A stretch of 64,000 bases of DNA, taken from Branchiostoma floridae. Taxonomy: Eukaryota; Chordata; Leptocardii; Amphioxiformes; Branchiostomatidae. The notes under the pieces are model-generated. The model was given only the letters and a program-made list of their open reading frames with translations. It was not told the origin of the DNA and ran no database searches. The DNA lies in contig NC_049979.1 in NCBI RefSeq assembly GCF_000003815.2, forward strand, positions 2,311,971 to 2,375,970. Reading direction: 5' to 3'. Positions within the stretch are counted from its first letter, which is position 1. Every line of letters begins with the position of its first letter. Position numbers and translations under genes: made by a program. Shown one piece after another: positions 22,788 through 34,139 of the stretch.

Positions 22788-22913
22788 TCCAAGACATTGT
22801 CCTAAGTGTATCGAATCCAGGACGTTGTCTCAAGCGCATCGGTTCAAAGATCTTTGAACCGATGCGCTTGAGACAACGTCCTGGAGTCGATACACTTAGG
22901 ACAATGTCTTGGA
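22788..22913. repeat. 126-bp near-perfect palindrome, no spacer
   Basis: Two 63-base arms meet at AAAGATCTTT (centre 22850/22851) and match at 62 of 63 positions; the single difference is GAATCC against GGAGTC. With no loop, this is a potential cruciform. No terminal motif links it to the MITE families nearby. Confidence 0.95.
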
Positions 22914-23604
22914 GTCGATGCACGTGAGACATCCACTAACGATCGTCCCACTAAAAACGCGTACTAGCGTACTTTAGGGACGTCCTTTCAGATGGGACTT
23001 AAAGCCGAAGGTCCCGTGTTAGAGAAGAGGTACACTTGAGAACGTTAAAGATCCCACCACACATTTATTACAGTTACAAAAGAGTATGAGTAGGAGTTCA
23101 TACCATGCAGGATGAGAGGATCAAATCTTACAACCTGGTCTTGCACAGTCTGTGTCTGCTGTACGAAACTGGTGTGTTACGTTTTAAAACTGTTAACGTG
23201 CTAAGCGAAATAAACAGACAAAAAAAAACGGATTTTCAGAAATATGAAGACGCGTGTATCTGCTTCGAGATGACCAAAAAAACGGGGTCCATTGTTTGGA
23301 TAGAATATATAACGAACGCTATAACAAATTTACGTCTTAAAAAAATTTTCCAGACAAAACCCTTCTTATAGCTTACTCTGTCTTCGCCGTTCCCCGGAGG
23401 CCGTGAACTCCGCCGTGCCATCACTCCGGCTTAGCCAGGAGATAAAGTTGACCCGGTTTCTGCACGCGATGTTTTTATAATACAGGAAAAAGGAAGGCGC
23501 TGACGGCGCGAAGGACAGACAGCCGCCTGGTGTATCCATTATTAATGGTTAAAACAAAAATCAAGGAAACAAATTGAGAACGTATAGAAAAACCAAACAT
23601 ACCT
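22914..23604. other. Gene-free stretch
   Basis: A block at 23001-23060 (GGTCCCGTGTTAGAGAAGAG ... ACGTTAA) resembles 26930-26982, so both may be ends of one unlisted repeat. The 23105-23371 frame has low-complexity codon use and no recognisable domain. Confidence 0.35.
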
Positions 23605-23864
23605 ACGGAAGAGAACAGTACCTTAATATTAAGAAACCACCGGACTCCTCCGAATGACAGGCTCTGTACAGTTTGTAACTCCAACCGTATTGAAAATGAA
23701 GTCCATTTCTTAGTAGAGTGTTCCATATGCAGTGATATACGTAATGGTTGTAGCAATACTCTCAATTTAGACTCACGTTAGCCAAAGACGAACTATTTGT
23801 GTGTATAATGACAGAAACAAACAACGTTGTACAACAAAAACTATGTGAGTTCGTGTACACTTGA
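23605..23864 (+). pseudogene. Non-LTR reverse transcriptase C-terminal remnant, frameshifted
   Basis: The frame through 23620-23780 reads RNHRTPPNDRLCTVC, then NSNRIENEVHFLVECS, giving a C-X2-C-X9-H-X4-C knuckle. It ends in a stop after SNTLNLDSR. In the next frame the homologous C-terminal tail continues (LAKDELFVCIMTETNNVVQQ) to a TGA at 23862-23864, so one frameshift separates them near 23770. The reverse transcriptase core is absent. Element class follows from motif recall only. Confidence 0.75.
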
Positions 23865-24347
23865 TTTAAGAAGAGGGAAGAGGCATGTAAACAATAGTTA
23901 TAGTGATAGTATAGCTCCAGTTGTTTTGTCTATTTAATTTTTCACTTGTATTTCTACTTGTAACGGTATCTACTCTTTCGTATCTAATGTAATACTATCG
24001 AATCACTGCATTTAGCCCGTGAGGACAAGAACATGTAAATGAAGATCATCTATTATTCACGACGCCGGCCTAAAGCGGGACGTCTCAACTTGACAATGCC
24101 GCCACGCAGACGTACGTACGCAATTCTTCAGACCGATTTCTGGGAAGACGTCGGTCAGAGATGGCAGACGTCATCCTCCATCCCTGCAGTTCCGCAATCT
24201 CGGCTCAATTGCGCAACGCCACAATCAATTTGAATCAAAACTATTTCCCTTTCATACGGTGCAAGACAACTAAACTTATGAAACCTTCTTTTATCAGTAT
24301 CTTATTGCTGTTTCCAATGGAGAAGGGGCCTGACAAGAACAAGAAAG
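23865..24347. other. Gene-free stretch before the tRNA gene
   Basis: Probably includes the 3' untranslated part of the preceding retroelement remnant (AT-rich to about 24010). No gene seen. Confidence 0.3.
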
Positions 24348-24353
24348 AAAAAA
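24348..24353 (-). terminator. RNA polymerase III terminator of tRNA-Met
   Basis: On the minus strand a run of six T begins 3 bases after the tRNA 3' end, the usual pol III stop signal. Confidence 0.85.
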
Positions 24354-24356
24354 GCC

Positions 24357-24429
24357 TGCCCCGTGTGAGGATCGAACTCACGACCTTCAGATTATGAGAC
24401 TGACGCGCTGCCTACTGCGCTAACGAGGC
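24357..24429 (-). tRNA. tRNA-Met (CAT), elongator
   Basis: The minus strand gives a 73-base cloverleaf starting GCCTCGTTAGCGCAGTAGGC and ending CACACGGGGCA. The acceptor stem GCCTCGT pairs with ACGGGGC (one G-U). The D-arm has AGCGCAGTAGGCAGCGC, the anticodon loop CTCATAA reads CAT, the variable loop is short, and the T-arm GTGAGTTCGATCCTCAC is intact. A-box and B-box (GTTCGATCC) promoters are internal and complete. The D-arm and T-arm are of the elongator type, not initiator. No intron and no encoded CCA, as expected for a eukaryotic nuclear gene. It is followed by a T6 terminator, so it looks functional. Confidence 0.97.
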
Positions 24430-24451
24430 TGTGAAATACATCAGGCAAACA

Positions 24452-24761
24452 GTTCATGAGTACTGATGGCGTTCATAAGTGCTGATGGCGTTCATGAGTG
24501 CTGATGGCGTTCATGAGTGCTAATGGCGTTCATGAGTGCTGATGGCGTTCATGAGTGCTAATGGCGTTCATGAGTGCTGATGGCGTAGCCCTTGGTGTTG
24601 ATGGCGTTCATTAGTGCCAATGGTGTTCATTACTGCTGATGGCGTTCATTGATGCTGATGCTGTTCATTAGTGCTGATGGTGTTCATTAGTGCTGATGGT
24701 GTTCATTAGTGCTGATGGCGTTCATTGGTGCTGATGGTGTTCATACGTGCTGATGGCGTGT
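24452..24761. repeat. 19-bp minisatellite, about 16 copies
   Basis: The unit GTTCATGAGTGCTGATGGC occurs with variants GTTCATTAGTGC and TGTTCATT in the second half. The array begins 23 bp upstream of the tRNA gene's 5' end. Confidence 0.92.
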
Positions 24762-25935
24762 CTCTTGCTGCTGCTGCTGTTACTTGGATCTGATGACGTA
24801 CAAGCAGGGACAAAGCAGACGCATGCGCCCGGGAACAGACACACAGTTATACTACTGCCTGTAGACAACATAAAACTATCATCATGGAAGCTCATCCGTG
24901 TTGGTAGTAATCAAAGTATAATTCGAAACATTCTTCCATCATCCTTTCTTTGTGGTGGAATAATGTTTAGCATTGTACTATAACATAATATAAAACAAAG
25001 CTATACTTTACTCCTTTGGGGTCAAGTAACGACTAGCCCATTGCTTCCTCACTCTTGTCGCGCCGCCGACCTAGTTCTGAGTGGCTCGGCAGTTTGCACA
25101 GTTGCCGGGTGCTCCGTGGGAAGGACTCGGGGAAACTTTACACACCTGCCGCCGGACCACTTTCCCGTGACCCGCTGGCGTGAGGACGGTGTACGGTTCG
25201 CTCTTAACAACGGACGGCGTGAACAACTCGTCTCATTAACCGCTTGGTTCATCATTCGTTCATCATTAGGGGCAGATCTTTCATCTCCCACTGAACACTA
25301 GCTACGGAGTACAGACATATTTGTGTTGTACGAAACCAGCAAGTTATTTCGATCAACAACAGATAATAGACGTGACGAGAACTGTCTGTAGCCGCCACGC
25401 ATCAACTCATGATTCCACCGAAAGATTGATTGATCGATTGGTTGGTTTATTGATTGATTGATTGATTGAGTGAGTGAGTGATTGACAGATAGGACATACA
25501 AAAGAGCATAGATTATTACATGTCCTTCATTCTGTCACATAAAATGATGAAAATAATTGCTACATGATACGTGATTATAAGTTAACTTATACGAAATTTA
25601 GATTACAATGTAAATAGTCTACATGTATGCTACGTTACCCGTTCCCTCCAATGATTTCAAAATGATAGTCTGTGTATTTTGGTTGTCTACAGTTTATTTA
25701 TTACGCAGCGAACACTTCTATGGATAGGACGAGACACAGCCTACAAATATGCCGTTCACAGCCTGACATGATTTTGCCCATCTTCTGGCCATGGTAACTT
25801 ATATAAAAAAAACCTACTTTGGAAATATTAGAGTCGGACCAGTTAGTACTTAGTGCGGAACAATTCTAATTACTTTCAATCAAATAATCTTAGCAACGGT
25901 AAACCGTCCGGACTTGTACATCAGTACTTCATAAG
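24762..25935. other. Gene-free stretch
   Basis: No supported exon. The GC-rich stretch 25040-25300 opens frames on both strands without a recognisable domain. Contains the TTGA microsatellite listed next. Confidence 0.3.
25421..25493. repeat. (TTGA)n/(GTGA)n microsatellite
   Basis: An imperfect TTGA run passing into GAGT units, with GATTGATCGATTGG at its start. It may be the tail of a CR1/L2-like insertion, by analogy with 20119-20150. Confidence 0.85.
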
Positions 25936-25949
25936 GTTGCTATGGAAAC
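25936..25949 (+). promoter_or_regulatory. RFX X-box-like site
   Basis: GTTGCTATGGAAAC fits GTHNYY-AT-RRNAAC at all positions. No gene is identified next to it, so it could be a distal element or chance. Confidence 0.3.
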
Positions 25950-26738
25950 GATTACACATGATACGTGACGTCATCTCTGTTGCCCCTGGAAACAGAGTGT
26001 GTTAGCTTGTACCGTGGAAGCAACACGGAAGCAATCTTGTCCTGCAAGCAAAAACTAATTCGTCCGTTCCAGTTTCTGTTTGTTTTTCTCTTCGATAGAA
26101 AACTCGTTTGTTGACATCGTGCCCACGGATGACCAAACCTCATTAAATTGGAGGCGAAAATAAAAATAGGATGAATCAGTAAAAATTAGGGCAGCCCAAA
26201 ATACTGATTTCTAGTTATTATTAGAACACTCAATGCATGGATGGAGACTTGTTTGCAAATTATTTGCCTCTATGTAATATTTGTACGCACTGTAAGGTTG
26301 AAAGTGCAGGGCTTTAGTTGAAACTAACAAGTTACAAGCGCTTTAACAATATTCACATATCTACATATATTTTGGCGTACTAGTCCACGCTAGAAATCCT
26401 GTTTGTTCAAATCTACCATCATTTCGTTGGACACAATAATGGACGAATTCCTCATTTAAACTATTTGTCACATTTCTTCAATTATAGTGGAATGTGGGAG
26501 ACCATAGATGAGCTATTGAAACTCATAGTGGAGAATTTTATGTTGTGTATCTTGCCTTTGCCGTTGATTTTATCTCACTCTCCCCATTCTTACCCCTCCT
26601 TTCATCCCGCTGTCATTACTGTACGGAGTTTATCATTATCCCCGCTGACATGTTTGTCCGGAGTCCGTTTAGAGTCGCGTTCTCACACCTGTACAAACCT
26701 GACTCCGTCCCGCACTTTGTTCCTCAGGTAGGATGTTA
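25950..26738. other. Gene-free stretch
   Basis: No gene recognised. CTGTTGCCCCTGGAAACAG at 25977-25995 is a small near-palindrome. The rest is AT-rich. Confidence 0.3.
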
Positions 26739-26740
26739 TA

Positions 26741-26913
26741 TAGTGGAAGCCGCTTAATTACACACCCAATTTGCCAGTGAATTTCGTGCAATTATCCGGC
26801 GTGTGCGATAATGCGAAGTTACCCAGTTGGACCGCACCGCCACGGGATTTGGGATTCCGTGCAATTGACCGAAGTGTGCGTTTATACGACGTGCAATTAA
26901 TTGGCTTCCACTG
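26741..26913. mobile_element. MITE, 173 bp, CAGTGGAAGCC termini at a TA target
   Basis: The left end TAGTGGAAGCCGCTTAATTA and the reverse complement of the right end (CAGTGGAAGCCAATTAATTG) are inverted repeats. Both ends abut TA (26739-26740 and 26914-26915), as expected for the Tc1/mariner/pogo superfamily. Internal GTGCAATT blocks are also inverted. Non-coding. Confidence 0.82.
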
Positions 26914-27072
26914 TATATAATTAGATGGAGGTCCCGCGTTTGAGAAGAGCCACACCTTGCAAACGTTAACGAACCCACTGCACTTTAATATCGAAAAGAG
27001 TAGAAGACCTTCCCGGTGTGAGTGGTTTAAAGTCTACGGTCCCTTGGTCGCACCTGGGACAATTACTTTCGT

Positions 27073-27095
27073 ATTGAGGTCACCTCAATACGTGG
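27073..27095. repeat. 23-bp perfect palindrome
   Basis: CGTATTGAGGT and ACCTCAATACG are separated by one base. Confidence 0.85.
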
Positions 27096-27276
27096 CGCCG
27101 AATGACAGCTCGCTCCAGACCCTTATGATATAGCCCCGCCTATTGTAAGCTCCTCGCAATTCAGCCTCTGGCTGCGAAGAGAGGGTAGTCGGCCCACCCA
27201 ATGATATACCCGCCCGCCAGGATCACCTGGATGTCCAGCATTCCTAGACTACATTAGAACAGAGATATACATAAGG

Positions 27277-28667
27277 CTTCTTTCCATTAGACGGCGATCG
27301 CACTGCGCTCTCACTGCGACCTAAAACGGATGTGTGTAACCTTCGATTTTATACTGGATATATCACACAAAATGTTTAAGGCCATAAAGAGTGGTAACTG
27401 AGGCGTTTGGGGGTGTTTTTGGTGTCATGAAAATATCATGTTTGGATAATGCATGGGTCTTTAGTTTTTTTTTTAGGAAGTACCTCATTGCACAAAGGTA
27501 ATTTATGCAAATTAGCATGACGTCATGATGATGTCATAGAGAGCTATATGGCCACGCCCATTTGGGGAAAAATGCCAGAAAAGTGTTTTGCCCCGCTTGT
27601 AATTCGACGATTGTTGTTAATACTTTACAGTAATGTATATAATGGTCATTTAAAAAGATCTGTGCGTGAATTTTGTCATATCTTGTAATGCTGATTTTTT
27701 ATGAATTTTTTTCCTTGAATTTTTATTACCCCTTATGCTACCAGCAATTGGGAGCACTAAATAGCACCCTTTCGAGGCGGCTGCGCAAGATATTCTACCT
27801 TACAGGGTATATTTCAAAATAAGATCCATTTTGACTAATTCTGATGAACAGTTTTTGGGGCGTGTCGCTCCGATAATCACATTGTGGTGGTAGTAGTGAC
27901 GCAATCCATTTTCATAGGTCATAAAAAAATCGAAATGATATTTTGAGGTCAGATTTGTATTCGGCATGTACTAAAACCTCCGTATACCAAGTTTTGTTCT
28001 TGTATCTTCAAGGAGAGGGAAATATGGTGTTTTTGCATATTTAATTAGCTGACTCAGATTTTATTACCCCTGGAACTCAATTATTCAGGATTATTTATCA
28101 TTTATGAATTAGATATGTAAATTTCATGGCCATAGTTCAATTCAGCATGTTACAAAACCCCAGTTTACCAAGTTTTTTCCTTGTATCTTGTATGACTGTG
28201 GAGATATTGTAATCTTGCATATTTAATTAGCTGACCCGGAGAAATTATGGCGTAATTTTCAGGCCGTTGATGGCCATAACTCTCTAACGGTATGTCCGAT
28301 TTTTTCGCAATAAAAACCATTCTATTTCTTTCACTAAGACCTATCCAATGATGTCAAGTTTATAAAGCTGTGAAGAGTTTGAAATTTTTGTGTAATTTGA
28401 GACAGCTACTTTGACCTTGAAATTTGGCCAACAAAAACAACATTTGATGACAAAGTATTCTATTTTTATAAAAATAGAAGTACATATCTACTAAAATTGA
28501 TGGTTATTTTTCGGAAAGAAATCTTGCTCAGACATACCTCCTGGCTACCTTAAGTTCGACTGAAAAGACAACAAAACACACAAAGCGTTTGTAATACAAT
28601 TCGTTGAGTGAGTTAGGTCGCAGAGAGAGCGCGGCGAGAGCGCCGTCCTAGTGGAAAGGGGAGAAGG
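27277..28667. mobile_element. 1.39-kb non-autonomous DNA transposon (CCACTAGACGGCGATCGC termini)
   Basis: Left-end CTTTCCATTAGACGGCGATC, then GCACTGCGCTCTCACTGCGACC, matches in inverse the right-end GGTCGCAGAGAGAGCGCGG, then GCGCCGTCCTAGTGGAAAGG. The arms are about 45 bp with several mismatches. The interior is AT-rich with many stops and repeated GCATATTTAATTAGCTGAC blocks (at about 28036 and 28216). No transposase. The same ends bound a 240-bp element at 41263-41502, and one end is at about 4213. Confidence 0.82.
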
Positions 28668-29739
28668 TAGTGAAGTCTGCCATCTCAGATTGCCTTATTG
28701 TTTAGGTATATACTAGTATATGATTTCTTTCAGCCTACTGCCAGCTAGGTATAGCACAGAAAGACCTAAGATAAAAGATGATATAGACATCTGTATTTGT
28801 GCTAGACATCTGTATTTGTGATGGGCATCTTTTTTGTGATATCACTGTTGTAAGATAAACGTTTTGTATGCCGACTGTACACATGAGTGTCCACACCTAT
28901 ACCGTTATTCTATTTCTGTGATTCAGTTATGGTTACGATCAGAAAGATCGGCAGTCAGAAAAGGGCCGATGCCTCAGTATTAGAGCCGGTACACATGCGG
29001 TGAGGTGGTTGCCAGGGTAGGGTAGGGTGAGGCCGGGTCAGTCTAGACCCAAACAATCGATGGTTTTATGGTGTTCTCAAATATTATGAAGGCGAGAGTT
29101 ATTGCCGGAAGGCCCCGATAAACGGACGTATCAGTAGCAAATTAAGTCGACCTGTCAGTCGGACGTCCCCTTAATTAAAGCTGTGTTGACCGACGTAAAC
29201 ACGCCAGCCCGCCGGTAGTTATAATGGAAATCTTTATTGACACGACAAAAGTATAGCGACTTTCGTAAGTTCTACATGTATAGCAACTACTTACAGTACA
29301 GCTAAACGTTAACACACAAATATGGATATCTATATGTATAAATAAAGTCAACATATCGGGTCTAGCATGTCATTTACACTGTTGGTTCTACGGTATAAGC
29401 ATTCGTGGATATATTTTCCCACTTGTACACAGTAAGGGTTATCGCCTCCAAGAATGTAGTTATATACGTAACGTTGGAACAACACAGGCACTTGGTTAGT
29501 AAGAGCTGTAGACTGTATGGCTGTGTCTCAGGTATGAGACGTTTCTACTGTTTCTACAAAAATGCAGAAATGACAGACACAAGTTATTTGTCTTACAGCG
29601 GAGGAGAGGTTTTAGAAGGAAACCAGAAACTATGAAGGTGGTGAGGTGGCCTTGGGGTTGAAATCCTAAGATCTAATCTAATATCAAAGAATTATGTTAG
29701 CCCTATTGTTATGTTTACTATCTTGTTAAGCTTTATCCT
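28668..29739. other. Gene-free stretch
   Basis: Contains an AGGGTAGGGTAGGG run near 29015. No gene is supported. The 29405-29635 frame has no recognisable domain. Confidence 0.3.
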
Positions 29740-29830
29740 ATACCTCTACTTTGTACTTTGTGTAATAGTCGTTGCCATACATTGTACCGTGTACAATTGT
29801 CGTGCAATAAACTTCTTTCTTTCTTTCTAA
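29740..29830 (+). mobile_element. Retroposon 3' tail with (TTTC)n
   Basis: GTACAATTGTCGTGCAATAAAC followed by four CTTT units. Same tail family as at 539-595 and 51585-51632. Confidence 0.6.
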
Positions 29831-29926
29831 TCTAATTTACCTCTAGACCTTGCCCTATGCCTATACTATTGTGTGCAAGTTTTAGGAAAAAAGGGCCGCC
29901 CTTCATCTGCTTGGTTTATTGACCAG

Positions 29927-30632
29927 ATAGAGTCAATTCCGAGACACCATGAGGGTTTTTAGACAATAATTGTAATCTGTTGGAATTATTTTGAAGAAAA
30001 TAATATCTAAGCCCCAATAATTATAATTTTTTTTTAAAATATCAATATGGAATTTTGAATCTATTTGAATTCCTTTTAATACTTTGGAAATATTTTGAAA
30101 GAGATTACACAAAAATCTCTTTATTTACAATAATTTTCAAACATCTGCAGGATTCTTTCACTTTTAGAAATATTTACAAAAAATGGTAAACCTTGCCAAA
30201 TGGTAGAATTAATTCATTGCCCCATAAAAGTTAGCCCCTTTTGTCTGCCTGGTATATTTTTAGATTTCACTGATGGGCACTGGTGGGTCCTTTGTGGTAG
30301 GCCATTGACATGACACCCAGCCGTACTTTGCAAGGATGTGTGAATTGCTTTCTTCCTAGCCCACTGACCCAATATTACATAAAATGGTAGAAAATGGTAA
30401 ATAAAGGCAAAATGCTGTTACCATTGTTTACAAACTGTTAGAAGTATTCTGTTCCACATTGTGAATATTTCAAAGGTTTTACAAACCGGGGAAAATATTT
30501 AGAAAGTTCAAATAGCTTTGGAAATATTTCAAAAGTATAAAATCTCCTGGACATATAATTGAAAACAATTGAAACCATTTGTAAATTATGAGAATGGCAA
30601 CCCTCGCGGTGACTCGGAATCGACTCTAGACA
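29927..30632. mobile_element. 706-bp foldback-type element
   Basis: ATAGAGTCAATTCCGAGACACC then ATGAGGGTT at the left is inverted at the right (AACCCTCGCGG then TGACTCGGAATCGACTCTAG), about 33 bp with few mismatches. The interior is very AT-rich with repeated TTGGAAATATTT-type words. No ORF. Confidence 0.75.
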
Positions 30633-31024
30633 ATCAAAATACTAGTAATTATACTATACCACTATGCTCGCCTTAAACTAAGTTATAGTACTGTGTTCGG
30701 GTTAAAGAAGATTGCAAAACAGCTAATATGCTAATACAGCTCCAAGCTCTGATTGGTTCACGGCAGTTCTAAGGTTCTGATCATGACAGGAAAAAAAGAA
30801 GAGGAAGAAGAAAAAGAGGAAAGAAGGAAAACAACAAACCAGCAAAAATAATAGCCTCCTTCACCGGCCTCTCTGGGAAGCTTGGCAATTTTGGGGGGGG
30901 GGGGCGGTAGGTCGATTCGCGATTTTTAACCGGGAATATCATGCCGGGAAAGGAATATATGCCGGGAAAGGAATATACACCGGAAAGCTTGTACGGGCGA
31001 GGCGAAATTGGCTTCCCAGTACTG
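30633..31024. other. Gene-free stretch
   Basis: A G run at 30893-30904 and short direct repeats GCCGGGAAAGGAATATA at about 30943-30976. No gene. Confidence 0.35.
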
Positions 31025-31634
31025 TCAGTACAATGACAATGACAGTGGTACTGACTGTATGACAATGACTATGGTACTAACTGTACGACAATGACAATGG
31101 TACTGACTGTATGACAATGGTACTGACTGTATGACAATGACAATGGTACTGACTGTATGACAGTGACAATGGTACTGACTGTATGACAGTGACAATGGTA
31201 CTGACTGTATGGCAATGACAATGGTACTGACTGTATGACAATGGTACTGACTGTATGACAATGACTATGGTACTGACTGTATGGCACTGACAATGGTACT
31301 GACTGTATGACAATGGTACTGACTGTATGACAATGACAATGGTATTGACTGTATGACAGTGACAATGGTACTGACTGTATGACAACGACAATGGTATTGA
31401 CTGTAAGGCAATGACAATGGTACTGACTGTATGACAGTGACAATGGTACTGACTGTATGACAACGACAATGGTATTGACTGTAAGGCAATGACAATGGTA
31501 CTGACTGTATGACAGTGACAATGGTACTGACTGTATGACAACGACAATGGTATTGACTGTAAGGCAATGACAATAGTACTGACTGTATGACAATGACAAT
31601 GGTACTGACTGTATGACAGTGACAATGACAATGA
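31025..31634. repeat. 26-bp minisatellite with 78-bp higher-order period
   Basis: The unit is TGACAATGACAATGGTACTG then ACTGTA, with 20-bp shortened versions. A three-unit block containing GACAACGACAATGGTATTGA recurs at 31381, 31459 and 31537 (period 78). Long minus-strand frames through it are repeat artefacts. Confidence 0.95.
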
Positions 31635-31904
31635 CAACAGTAGAGACTTCCTCCTGCTTTCAAAAGTAGGCTGCTCCATCAACACTGACAAATTGGCTTT
31701 GTCACAGTCGGTTTAAAAGGTCACCGGGTCAATGGCACCTACACGCACATCGCACCTGCCCATTGTCTACCTGCCAGCCCCTCACCTGTCTCACCTGGCG
31801 GCGGCCTAGTTCTACTGAACATTTTACCGTCTCACCTGTCTGCGCCTGAAGCTGTACTGTTCAGCCGGCATATCCGCCCTTCACTTGTGTTTCTGTATCT
31901 TTAT
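31635..31904. other. Spacer between two minisatellites
   Basis: Several CACCTG words (31757-31850) in otherwise single-copy sequence. No gene. Confidence 0.3.
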
Positions 31905-32670
31905 AGCTGTGGTATAACCACCCTTAGGCCTAACACACCAGCTTCTGTATCTGTATCTATATAGCCGGTATAACCGCCCTTCGGCGTAACACACCAGCTT
32001 CTGTATCTGTGTCTATATAGCCGGTATAACCGCCCTTCGGCGCAACACACCAGCTTCTGTATCTGAGTCTATATAGCCGGTATAACCGCCCTTCGGCGTA
32101 ACATACCAGCTTCTGTATCTTTATCTGTATAGCCGGTATAACCGCCGATCGGCGTAACACACCAGCTTCTGTATCTGTGTCTATATAGCCGGTATAACCG
32201 CCCTTTGGCCTAACATACCAGCTTCTGTATCTTTATCTGTATAGCCGGTATAACCGCCCTTTGGCCTAACATACCAGCTTCTGTATCTTTATCTGTATAG
32301 CCGGTATAACCGCCCTTCGGCCTAACACACCAGCTTCTGTATCTGTATCTATGTAGCCGGTATAACCGCCCTTAGGCCTAACACACCAGCTTCTGTATCT
32401 GTATCTATATAGCCGGTATAACCGCCCTTCGGCGTAACACACCAGCTTCTGTATCTGTATCTATATAGCCGGTATAACCGCCATCGGCATAACACACCAG
32501 CTTCTGTATCTGTATGGCAAATATAATCGCCCTTCGGCATAACACACTGGCTTCTGTGTCTGTATATCTGTAGCTTTATAGCCGGTATAAATTCATTTCG
32601 GTGTAACACACCAGCTTCTGTATGTGTATCTGCATGGCCAGTATAACCGCCATTCAGCATAACACCCCAT
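31905..32670. repeat. 58-bp tandem repeat, about 13 copies
   Basis: The unit is ACCAGCTTCTGTATCTGTAT, CTATATAGCCGGTATAACCG, CCCTTCGGCGTAACACAC. Later units (from about 32500) are shortened and diverged. Confidence 0.95.
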
Positions 32671-32947
32671 CTTCTGTGTCTGTACAGCAGAGCCCCGTAT
32701 GCGTGACATTTGCAGCGCGAGTCGGCTGGCTCCCTGGCGGACAAAGGGCACCAGACGGACAAAAGGCCGGCTCTGTTCTGCCGACCAAAGTCAACTCCGT
32801 AAATAAAGTTGGCTTTTGTAGTCGGTCTGTGGCCGTGATTTGTGTCCGCGGCTCACAGTTTGTGCCATCATCATTCTCCATCACACTCACTTGGGCAATG
32901 TACAGAACAGTGGAAATTCAAGGCCAAATGGAGCGAATGGTTTTACA

Positions 32948-33112
32948 GTGTGAGTGAGTGAGTGAGTGAGTGAGTGAGTGAGTGAGTGAGTGTGAGTGAG
33001 TGAGTGAGTGAGTGAGTGGGTGAGTGAGTGAGTGAGTGAGTGAGTGAGTGAGTGAGTGAGTGAGTGAGTGAGTGAGTGAGTGAGTGAGTGAATGAATGAG
33101 TGAGGGAGTGAG
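32948..33112. repeat. (GAGT)n microsatellite
   Basis: About 165 bp of GTGA/GAGT units with a few interruptions. Confidence 0.97.
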
Positions 33113-34139
33113 TGATTTTGAATCACGTTATTTACTTCGTTTTTTTCGGCCTTTTCTATGAATCTACATGTTCCCCTCACACTGACGCGATTTCCTTTAT
33201 TCGTCACAACTAAGGAAACGTATTTTCGTAGCAAATGCCTAGAAAAAACTTTGCTGGAGAATAATCATGCTACAGGTGAATACTTGTTAGCAAGGAGACT
33301 AAACAACGAACAGAACTGATCCAAACATGGTGATTGGAACTGATGAATAAATAAATAAAGGTTTCTCTTTCTTTACTAGCTTTGTTCAAGCCAAAACCAA
33401 CAGTCTTAAGAGACGAACGCACAAGACGTGAGAAACTCGGGCTTCTTTTCCTGACCTCTCCTTCCGCCTTGACCTTGACGTGATTTGAAGGTCGACGACC
33501 TGCCCAGACAAACATGTCACTGCCCCCCTCCCCACATAAAAAAACACCCTGTCCGTTGTTTGGCATGTGACGTTATGGACACGCAGTCAACATTACAGAC
33601 CTCACAATGTGGGCACGGCGTGTCGGGTCCTTCAGTCAGCCCGCGGAGTAATCTCAAGAATCCCGGACCCATTCACTCCTCCGCGGGCCTCTCCAGGCGC
33701 TTTGTGCCCAGGTAAACACGCCGAGGATTTGTCAAGCACTCTTGCAGATCCGTCTCACCTTGACATTGTTACTTCAGGTGGAGTGTCCACAATGGCGGGA
33801 AGCTGGCATCGCCGCCGCGGAGGCTGCCGGCCTTCAGAGAAGAAGTCAGACCTGACAATAAAAGTCTGTAGGCAGAAGAGTAGTAACTGCGCGGTCACAT
33901 TCGCTGGCGACTGTCGTACGATGATATGTTCATGTCGTAGAATTTCCTTTATTGCGATAACCTCAATTGGTCCTATTTTAGTAGGGGTAGTCTTCCAGGT
34001 TCGTGGTATCTTATGTAGTTCCTCTTTTGTCAACTGTAAAACAATGTTAGCCACTCAAAACTACATCACAGCAACGTTTTTAAGTATATGTGTCATTATT
34101 TGTTACTTTCTTTTCTTCTGAGATTGGATTTATGTTTAA
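33113..34139. other. Gene-free stretch
   Basis: Short frames at 33485-34121 contain a donor-like CAG-GTAAAC at 33709-33717 but no matched acceptor or domain, so no exon is called. Confidence 0.3.

Noticed and set aside
29010-29030. AGGGTAGGGTAGGG as interstitial telomeric repeat
   Set aside because: Only about three units and not TTAGGG; probably chance G-rich sequence.
31069-31691. Minus-strand frames of about 200 codons with SYSQYHCHCHTVSTI repeats
   Set aside because: Artefact of the 26-bp array (78 = 3 x 26). No start or splice support.
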